64,000 nucleotides of DNA from Ligustrum vulgare (Eukaryota > Streptophyta > Magnoliopsida > Lamiales > Oleaceae), in assembly GCA_963555705.1 (NCBI GenBank), contig OY743186.1, positions 37,621,241 through 37,685,240 of the forward strand, in the 5' to 3' direction. Positions within the stretch are counted from its first letter, which is position 1. Every line of letters starts with the position of its first letter. The notes under the pieces are model-generated. The model saw nothing but the letters and a program-made list of their open reading frames with translations, searched no databases and had not been told where the DNA came from. Both the position numbers and the translations under genes were made by a program. Of this stretch, positions 56,230 to 64,000 are shown piece after piece.

Positions 56230-56768
56230 GAGCATCCACAATGTATATATTAGTGAAATAAATTAGTTAAGGGTTGAAAAATGGTGTACAATAGATAAGT
56301 TATCTTTTTTTAACACATGTTAACTTGTTTGTTAAATTTAGCTAACAATTTAGTAGATGACATGGCAATGTTAAGTTAAAAATTCCCAAAAAATCTTATT
56401 CTTTTTTTTTTTTTTCTTTTTTCTTAAATTCTTTTAATATACATAAATAAGATAATCTTTTTGTTAATTTCATATTATATAATTTAATGAGATCTTAAAA
56501 ATTATTATCATATTAATATGTAAACTTTGTTATTTTAAAAATAAATATTTTTTCTATTTTTGGACTTCAATTAAAATTTAACATGAAAGATTAAAAATTG
56601 AAGAGAAAAAAAGTGAATAATTAAATATTGATATGAGAAATTATGTAATTTAAATTTTTATAATGATTACAAATTAATTTTGGCCGAAGCCCAGTCGAAC
56701 AAAGTCCTAAACTCTTGATTTCTTGCTTATATAAATAATTAACTTTAATATTTTCACAGTGGATGCTC
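56230..56768. mobile_element. Tourist/Harbinger-like element (539 bp)
   Basis: Ends GAGCATCCACAATG and CAGTGGATGCTC are inverted, and TAA flanks both sides (56227-56229, 56769-56771), as is usual for PIF/Harbinger elements. Very AT-rich interior, no coding capacity. Confidence 0.8.
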
Positions 56769-57175
56769 TAAGGTAAGATAACGAACTACTAACCTTTTGC
56801 ATGACCTCATAATCGGGGTCCTAGACGAAATACTAGCGACTAGGTAAGACCACATAATAATTATTATTATTACTGTGTTTATAATGTCCTTAATTAAGCA
56901 TGACCAAGACGCAATGCTTCAATGGTTATATCCTCTTTGTCATGCAATAGTGGCGGCGCTACTCAAAGTTTGAGTAAAAATTGAAAGAATTCAATTGTAC
57001 GGTCCAAATTTGAAGAGTCAACTGTTTCCCTGCTGATACTCGCCTATAAAAATTCCCCTCGACTTTCATCCAGAAAATAACCCCCATTCACATAGGTGTG
57101 GAACCAACAGAACGTGGCTTCTATGAGTAGGGGTCATTCTCGAAGTGAATGTCGAGTGGAGTGTAGCATTGTCCA

Positions 57176-57181
57176 TATATA
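57176..57181 (+). promoter_or_regulatory. TATA box of the CYP78A gene
   Basis: CCATATATAACT ends 59 bp upstream of the ATG at 57241. Confidence 0.5.
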
Positions 57182-57240
57182 ACTAAACATTCTCTTCTAA
57201 TCTAATCTCAAAAGCAGTTCTTTGCATCTCCTGCTTCACA

Positions 57241-58920
57241 ATGAGAACAGACGTGGAGAGTTTGTTGGTTTTTGGTCTAGCTTCTAAATACAAATCCTTC
57301 ACTTCACTAAACTCAATATTTCTTGCATTTCTCCTTGTAACAGCATGGCTACTCTTGACTTTGATTTTCTGGGCACACCCGGGTGGCCCTGCTTGGGGAA
57401 AGCATAAACGGAGAAAATCAAAAACCACTTCAACCAAAACCATACCTGGCCCCAAAGGTGTTCCTATTATCGGCAGCATGAAACTCATGGCCGGTTTAGC
57501 ACACCGGAAAATTGCAGCCGCGGCAGAAACTTGTCGAGCCAAGCGTCTGATGGCCTTTAGCCTTGGCGAAACGAGAGTGATAGTCACATGCAAACCAGAT
57601 GTAGCAAAAGAGATTTTGAACAGTGCAGTTTTTGCTGATCGTCCTGTAAAAGAATCTGCATACAATCTTATGTTCAACAGAGCTATTGGGTTCGCTTCCT
57701 ATGGTGTTTACTGGCGAACCCTCAGAAGAATAGCCACCACACACCTCTTTTGTCCTAAACAAATTAAAGCCTCCGAATCTCAAAGATTTGAGATTGCTAA
57801 TCAGATGGTGGCAATGTTCAATGCGCGGAAAGATGATCATATTCGTGTTAGGGATGCATTGAAATTAGCTTCTCTTAATAACATGATGTGCTCTGTATTT
57901 GGAAGAAAATACAGCCTCGACTCTTACAATTCTGAGTTAAGAAAACTGGTTGATGAAGGATACCAGCTACTGGGTGCGCATAATTGGTCGGATCACCTTC
58001 CTTGGTTGGCTGCTCTCGACGTTCAAAACATCAGATTCCGGTGCTCCAAGCTCGTGCCTAAAGTAAATTCCTTCGTCCGTCGTATTATTGATGAACACAA
58101 GGCTGAAACCACCGAACTCCACCGGGATTTTGTCGATGTTTTGCTCTCTCTTAATGGTGCTGATAAATTATCCGACTCCGATATGATCGCCGTACTCTGG
58201 GTAAGCTTGTATTTATATTCTTTACTTATTTATCCGACTACGATATTATTTTCTTAATTAAACACGTAAATATTGCAGGAAATGATATTTAGAGGCACGG
58301 ATACTGTGGCAGTGTTAATGGAATGGATACTAGCCAGAATGGTGATGCACCCTGATGTTCAATCAAGGGTCCATAACGAGTTGGACAAGGTTGTCGGAAA
58401 GTCACGTGCGCTGACGGAGTCTGATTTAACGGAAATGACGTATTTACAAGCGGTAGTGAAGGAAGTATTGAGATTACACCCACCGGGCCCACTCCTCTCC
58501 TGGTCTCGTTTAGCTATAACGGACTCGACCGTCGGCGGCTATCACGTGCCGAAAGGAACAACGGCAATGGTTAACATGTGGGCCATCATGAGGGACCCAG
58601 ATGTTTGGGTGGACCCACTGGAATTTAAGCCTGAGAGGTTTATGAACGAGGGTGAACATCTTATGGATGTGTGTGTTTTCGGGTCTGATTTGAGGCTTGC
58701 ACCATTCGGATCAGGCCGGAGGGCCTGCCCCGGTAAGGCTTTGGGCCTGACCACGGTCACGTTTTGGGTTGCATCACTTTTGCATGAATTCGAGTTTAAG
58801 CCTTGCAATGGAAGGAGCGTAGACTTGTCTGAAGTGCTCAATCTTTCTTGTGAAATGGTTAACCAGCTGTCAGTTAGGGTCCGACCCAGGAGGCTTCCCC
58901 CCTCAAGGTCGGTTTGTTAA
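57241..58920 (+). CDS. CYP78A: Cytochrome P450 monooxygenase, CYP78A family (533 residues, two exons)
   Basis: Exon 1 is 57241-58200 (320 codons), the intron 58201-58278 (TGG/GTAAGC ... TTGCAG/GAA), exon 2 58279-58920. The single intron inside the I-helix coding region is the usual CYP78A position. Features: N-terminal membrane anchor (about residues 25-46, [19 protein letters not shown]); hinge [33 protein letters not shown]-helix [20 protein letters not shown] across the splice; K-helix [11 protein letters not shown] region FKPERFM; haem loop [12 protein letters not shown] with the cysteine ligand. Length is normal for the family. CYP78A enzymes are ER-bound monooxygenases that promote organ and seed growth non-cell-autonomously (KLUH is CYP78A5). 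Which member this is cannot be settled here. No lesion seen. Confidence 0.95.
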
Positions 58921-59064
58921 TAAGGATGTGAAATAGACGATGCTGTGCAATACAGTAATTTTAATGTTCCTTTTACCGACTCTTTATGTGGCCTTTACAA
59001 AGGTTTCTTATGTTATTTATGTACATGTATGTGGTTATGTGAAAGTAATATAAGTTTCAGTTTG

Positions 59065-59400
59065 ACTGTGTCACTATTTAGAAAACCGAAAATTGAAAAA
59101 GTTAGCGGATTATAATGGTTCCATCGAGCCCGGGTCAAGCCAATTTCAATTAGTAAATTAAAAATTATTTTAAAAATCACAATTTTTTAAAAAAATTAAC
59201 TTATTTAATAAATAAATCAATTTTTACTTATTTAAAAAATTTAACCTTACACAGAAGTAGTTTTAAAAAAGAAAAAGAAAATCAACAAAAAAGGGTCAAA
59301 ATAGGGTTCAAAACCCGTCCGGGTCCGATTTTTGGAGAGGATCGAACCGGTTTTCCCGATCTAACCGAACGGTCCAGTCCGATTTTTTAAACCATGCTCT
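59065..59400. mobile_element. MITE with CCGGTCC-type end, copy 2
   Basis: CACTATTTAGAAAACCGAAA on the left and TCCGATTTTTTAAACCATG on the right, with interior matching 43157-43505 (AATTATTTTAAAAATCACAA, TTCAAAACCCGTCCGGGTCC). Confidence 0.6.
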
Positions 59401-59424
59401 CTGTTGTGAGGAAGGAAAAAGTAG

Positions 59425-59453
59425 GTACCGCCCCCTCACAAGGGGGGCGGTAC
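59425..59453. repeat. Perfect 11-bp hairpin, GTACCGCCCCC
   Basis: GTACCGCCCCC and GGGGGCGGTAC separated by 7 nt (TCACAAG). It is unusually GC-rich for its surroundings. It could be the middle of a foldback element; a bacterial-type terminator is not expected here. Confidence 0.8.
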
Positions 59454-60499
59454 AACCCATGAGGAAATGACTTGTGAGCGTTGTAAACTTTTAAATGTTT
59501 TAATATATTTGACTTTATAACAAATATAAAAAGATAATGCAACGGATCGATTTTTAAAATATTGATAAATAATCGAGCTGAATATCAAATACTTTTAGGG
59601 TGTGTTTGATTGATACACATATCTTTCATGGAAATGAAAATGGTTTTCACTTGATTCCATATTTGGTCCCCATGAAATTGATTTTTCAAGTAGTCTCGAT
59701 TTTCCTTCAAAAGTTTTCCTCGGGGTTTTGAAAATATTTTTTACTTTTACCATACTTCAAATGTTAATTTTATTTTCAATTAAATATACCAAAATTCTTT
59801 GAATTTATTTTGATTTTTATAGAAAATAAGTTTTTGACAATTCAATTTCATGGAATATATTTTGTCCATCCAAATTTCATATTTGAAATTAAACGAACCC
59901 TTATTGTTTTTACTTTCTAACGAGTTTTTATTATCATGTCACGACTATTATTGATCAACGTAAGAGTGAACACGATTTAGTTTAAGCCAAACCGTTTGAA
60001 AATCTTTCAAACCAAACCAAATCATTTCATTTCCTAAATCAAAGAAAATCAAACTTTTTTTGCGGTTAGGTGCGATTTGTAGTCAAATAAATTAGTAGAT
60101 CCAAAAATCAAGGCACATTCTTGTAAATAATGCAAGAATGAATGAATGATTAATATACCAATTGCAAAAATCACAGATTTACAATCGATACACAACATTT
60201 AGTGAAAGATCAATATCAACTTTGTGGTTGATAACTAAGACATACAAACCAACCATTACGTAGATTACGCAAAAAGGTGTTCTTGAATTTTTTTTTGACA
60301 TGCAACTCACATTAGCAAGGGGATTCCCAAGCGGGAGCGTGGTTCCATATGATTCTAGTTTCCAGGAAATCGAATCGAACCAAGAACCTAATATTATTTT
60401 GAAAAAAGAACCGTTAGTTCTTTTTATAAGAGAAGAACCGAACAGAATCGAAATATTCTGTTCCTTTGATTCTGGTTCCAATTTTTTAAACTAAAATTT

Positions 60500-60802
60500 T
60501 CAAATATAAACGATGAAGTGATAGTAGATTCCGACAGGTAAGACTCGTAAGACGATAAGATCATCAACCTTGATCAAAATACGAATACAACTGTCATATT
60601 TGTCATTGACATTAAAATATTCAATCTCATTAAGTGTCTCACCTGTTACAATTGTTATCCAAGGCGATGCATTACCTCCTTGTTGTACATAATGTTCGAG
60701 GCGATTGGCATCTACTACTAGCCTCGCTCGATAAAGTATAGCATATTGTACAAAATGATTGGTGTGACAGTTCTGTGAGAGTTTTGCAGTGATGTTGCTC
60801 AA
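60500..60802 (-). other. Unassigned minus ORF of 100 codons
   Basis: The translation has a non-AT-biased, protein-like composition (FVQYAILYRARLVVDANRLE, GNASPWITIVTGETLNEIEY, SCIRILIKVDDLIVLRVLP). No family recognised. It could be a fragment of a gene or of a transposable element. No upstream exon seen. Confidence 0.3.
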
Positions 60803-61345
60803 TCACAGCTTTTTCAGCCTACACATAGATACGGGCACTACAAGCCTATGATTCTATGTATTGACGATCGAACTTGACCAACGAGCCATTAGGATGAAGT
60901 CAGTACATATTTTTTGATCAACAAGCCATTTTGTTTAGTCTAACGCCATGTTCAAATGTGTAGGTAATATATGAGTAGACAAGAGTGGAGCTATGCTCCT
61001 TGTACAATTTGGCTTGACAAGTCTGTCGACAATTTTGGAAATATCGCGAGATTTTGGACCAAAATATCGCGATATTTTATTAACATAAAAATCAAATTAT
61101 TTCAGTATGCTTTCCAAAATCAGAGGGCGGGCTTTATTGTTCCAGCGTGGTTCCAAAGGAAGCTGCACCCGCCACCACCCAAACCTCTGCCGATTCCGTC
61201 ATCGCCGTCGACCCACCCCGCCGGAGCTATCGTCAGTTCACCGGAGATAGTCAGATCTTAGAAATAGACGAATAGGAGCACGACATTTCGTCTTTTCTGT
61301 GTTGTTGCTTCGCTATATCGGACGACCACCGACTGGAATCCAGCA

Positions 61346-64000
61346 ATGTCTTCTGTTGGTAAGTTTATCATCAGTTTACACATTTAATTTCAGCAATAAT
61401 AGGCATACACATTTATCTTCCACGAAGCCGAGATCGAGGCCTTTCACTCCTAAACCGGTTCCGTCGTTTGGTTGCTGTGAATTAGCGATGGGAAATAAAT
61501 TGAAAGCAGGATTGAGCAAAATTTCACGTCATTCTTGTGATTTTTGATCTACTTCAACTATTACAAATTGCATAAGATAATATTTGATATTAGTATGAAG
61601 TAAGACTTCATAGATATTTACAGGATGCATGTTTAATTAAGTAAAACAGAGGTTGGACATTTCAAATACATTACTTAAGATTGATGAGTATGGTTGAGTA
61701 ATATAGGTTCATCACTCGGTATCTATATTCCTTGTTCATATTTCCATCATCATCCTTATCAATTTTCCTCTTCATTTGGAGCCGGTGGCTCTGGTAATTG
61801 GAAGATGGTTGTTTTTGCTGTTGGTTGGAGAAAGGGATCTTCATTTCCAAAGGATAAGGATTGATCAGTGGAAATATGAGTCTTTCCTTTGTCTTTGGCT
61901 TGATTCTTAGCACCGGTTATTGCTGCCAAGGGATCCAAGATGAACATAATCTTGTATTTATATTTGTTCAACTATGGTTATTTGGTAATGGCTTTAACAT
62001 AACACACTTTATCGTATTCATTGCAGTACGTATGTGATCAAGACTGATTGTTCCAAATTTCTGTTGCATCATAGTAAAACCATTATTGAATGAACCATAT
62101 GTGCTGGAAAAAATTAATGTAATAAATAATATTTCATACTGTTGAAGTGTATTCCATCAAAATTTGGCTTCCATATAGAAGTTGAAATCGTGACTTGATG
62201 GTTTACACATTTAATATAAGTATACTAGGTCTACAAATCCATTGTCCGGAATGTCTCCCATTGTGAAATGTAAAATTGTGCGTGGATGAAATTTTGTTTT
62301 GGTTTCTCTAAAACTTGAGGATGTTTATAAGGAAATGATTCTCCATTGGTTGATGTAAATTCCTTAGTTGCAACTGATGATGGGTTGGAAGTAGAAGAGA
62401 TAATGCCGGATAATTGGGTTGGAGTGAATGAAGAGATTGCAGATGAGGCTAGTTGGATTGCGCCGGAGGTTGAGATGAAATTTTCGTCATATGATGAGGC
62501 ATTCGAATTTTACATGCAATATGCTTACAAAGTCGGGTTCCCAGTATGGAAAAGAAATTCCAAGAAAAACTTAGACGGTGTTATAACAAATGCTACATTT
62601 GCATGCAGCCGAGAAGGTAAGAGAGTTAGTTCTTCAAGTTACTCCTTGAATCCTCATCCCACAATTCAAATAGGCTGTAAGGCTAAGATGACAGTTAGAT
62701 CAGATCTGAATGGGATTTGGCATGTTACCAAGCTCTATATGGATCATAACCACAGAACTAGTCCGACGAAATATAGACTTTATCGATGTAATAGACAGTT
62801 GAATGATCAGGTTAAATGGAAGCTTGAGGTAAATGACATAGCTGGAATTCCAATGCACAAGAGTTTCAATTCAGCTGTTGTCGAGGCGGGTGGATATGAG
62901 GAGTTGAAATATATCGAGAAAGATTGTAGGAATTATATTGATAGAGTTCGACGTCTAAGGCTCGGAGAAGGTGATGCGGCTGCAATACAATCATATTTTT
63001 CGAGAATGCAAACTAGTTGTCCTGGTTTCTTCTTTAGCTTGGATTTGGATGATGATGCACGTCTGAGAAATGTTTTTTGGGCTGATAGAAGGTCTAGACT
63101 TGCATGCATCGAGTTCGGGGACGTCGTGACATTTTATACCACATACTTGACGAATAGGTATGATATGCCATTCGCCCCATTCGTAGGTGTCAATCACCAT
63201 GGGCAATCGACATTGTTAGGTTGTGGTTTGATATCCAGCGAGAACACGGAGACTTTCATTTGGATTTTTAGGACATGGCTCGACTTTATGGAAGGATTAT
63301 CCCCACCTGCCATCATAACTGATCAAGATAAAGCAATGCAAAATGCTATTCAAATTGTATTTCCAAACAGTAAGCACAGGTGGTGTTTGTGGCACATTTT
63401 GAAGAAACTTCCTGAAAAGTTTGGGTATCATGCTCACAAGGGACCTATAATGCATACTATACATGAATTAGTATATGAAACACAAGATCCAGGAGAGTTC
63501 GAAATTGGATGGGGATCAATGCTTGATATGTATGATTTGCATGATAATGATTGGTTGTCTGGGTTGTATCGAGAGAGAGCTCGGTGGGTACCATGTTATT
63601 TGAGAACAACTTTTTGGGCAGGGATGTCGACCACGCAACAGAGTGAAAGTATGAATGCTTTTTTCGATGGGTTTGTTCATTCAAAAACTTCGTTGAAACA
63701 GTTTGTCGAGCAGTATGATCGGGCACTGAGATCTAAGGTGGAGAAGGAGTTCCAAGCAGATTTTAAATCATACTCTCAGATGGTTCCCTGTGCGACTGGA
63801 TTTGGGTTCGAGAAACAATTCCAAGAGGTTTACACAATCGCAAAATTCAAGGAGTTCCAAGAAGAGATAAAGGGAAAAGTGTATTGCGATGTTATTTCAA
63901 GTGAGGATCAGTACGGTGGAACCGCACACGTTGTGCGTGAGATTATAATTGTCCATGGAGTTCCTAAGAAGAAGGATTTCAATGTTATGTACAACAGGGA
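61346..64000 (+). CDS. FAR1-RELATED SEQUENCE (FRS)-like protein, 5' part, runs off the window
   Basis: Best model: exon 1 61346-61358 (MSSV and one base), intron 61359-62367 (GTTG/GTAAGT ... TTCCTTAG/TTG), exon 2 from 62368, open to the last base, about 549 residues. Without the small exon the first ATG in frame is at 62403. Residues about 35-130 form the FAR1 DNA-binding region (YDEAFEFYMQYAYKVGF, QIGCKAKMTV, YMDHNH). The MULE-type domain follows, from about residue 250 (FGDVVTFYTTYLTNRY, PFVGVNHHGQS, AIITDQDKAM, HRWCLWHILK). The expected SWIM finger lies beyond the window. No stop or frameshift interrupts it. The aspartate normally in the FDTTY motif is tyrosine (codon 63135-63137). FRS proteins are transposase-derived transcription factors; a live transposon cannot be ruled out, but no inverted repeat was found upstream. 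Confidence 0.88.
61759..61971 (-). other. Minus ORF inside the FRS intron
   Basis: 70 codons, starting at 61971. Composition is protein-like (FILDPLAAITGAKNQAKDKG, SFGNEDPFLQ, IFQLPEPPAPNEEEN). It lies opposite the predicted first intron of the FRS gene. No family recognised; probably a gene fragment or chance frame. Confidence 0.25.

Larger units (their letters stand above)
41471..57100. other. AT-rich spacer packed with MITEs and decayed repeats
   Basis: No intact gene seen in about 15.6 kb. Individual elements with support are listed separately. 41510-41990 is a repeat with AATCGAAACCGAAA-type text at both ends and may be a MITE. 47150-47940 is more complex, with a TATA-like CTATAAATAG at 47732, and could be a solo-LTR remnant (ends not found). 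54565-54715 holds several GGTCAACCGAAA-like units. All ORFs offered in this region are short and AT-biased. Confidence 0.45.
58921..61345. other. Spacer between CYP78A and the FRS gene
   Basis: 58921-59050 is probable 3' untranslated sequence. 59070-59400 is a MITE. 59425-59453 is a perfect GC-rich hairpin. 59930-60490 is AT-rich, with AACCAAACCAAATC-type repeats. 60500-60802 has an unassigned minus frame. 61040-61075 has the inverted pair ATATCGCGA / TATCGCGATATT. The last 250 bp are presumed FRS promoter and leader. Confidence 0.4.

Noticed and set aside
59425..59453. Rho-independent-type terminator.
   Set aside because: Plant nuclear DNA; no T-run follows and no short operon is present.
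1..64000. tRNA, rRNA or organelle-derived inserts.
   Set aside because: No cloverleaf, rRNA core motif or recognisable plastid/mitochondrial gene was noticed by reading; a tRNAscan-SE and BLASTN run would be decisive.

Overview
The window is eukaryotic DNA from a flowering plant, most likely a eudicot. Evidence: a two-exon CYP78A-type cytochrome P450 gene with a GT/AG intron, a FAR1-related (FRS) gene, a typical plant mix of Ty3/gypsy, Ty1/copia, Mutator-like and hAT/Tourist-type elements, and AT-rich spacers full of small MITEs. No rRNA, tRNA, CRISPR array or bacterial-style operon was seen. The species cannot be named from the sequence.

Layout. 1-4068: minus-strand Del/Tekay-like chromovirus, of which one 3.07-kb LTR and the first kilobase of the interior are inside the window; the LTR holds several tandem arrays and a large foldback. 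4157-4711: hAT-type MITE with a perfect 8-bp target duplication. 4720-7538: gene-poor spacer. 7539-21566: complete 14-kb Tat-lineage Ty3/gypsy element (two LTRs, TSD CCAAC, degenerate gag-pol with two RNase H domains, an antisense multi-exon gene near the 3' end), itself carrying a 1.69-kb TG...CA insertion with 5-bp TSD in gag. 21567-27506: spacer around one intact single-exon gene for a proline-rich protein (23232-24554). 27507-about 30720: 3' LTR plus the eroded pol 3' end, with chromodomain, of a second minus-strand chromovirus. 31687-41470: minus-strand Tork/Tnt1-like copia element whose 3' LTR is cut to 31 bp and whose RNase H region is split by a 4.4-kb Mutator-like element (32324-36729). 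41471-57100: about 15 kb of AT-rich spacer with a dense, partly nested set of MITEs and a probable Helitron end. 57241-58920: intact CYP78A gene. 58921-61345: spacer. 61346-window end: 5' part of an intact FRS gene that runs off the window.

The most interesting unit is the Mutator-like element. It has 486-bp near-identical terminal inverted repeats, a 10-bp target duplication, a FAR1-type transposase gene read inward from the right repeat and a second, spliced gene read inward from the left repeat. The second gene is predicted to encode a 105-residue GRF-zinc-finger protein ending in a hydrophobic tail. Two convergent genes, each starting beside one terminal repeat, is the layout of maize MuDR (mudrA/mudrB), with an unrelated protein in the mudrB position. 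Removing the element and one target copy puts the copia reading frame back in register, so the copia element was open across this point at insertion.

Only three host genes look intact: the proline-rich protein gene, CYP78A and the FRS gene. They do not form a pathway. Nearly everything else is transposable elements in different states of decay, and the order of nesting gives a relative history: chromoviruses, copia and Tat elements first, then the MULE, the solo-LTR-like insertion and MITEs.
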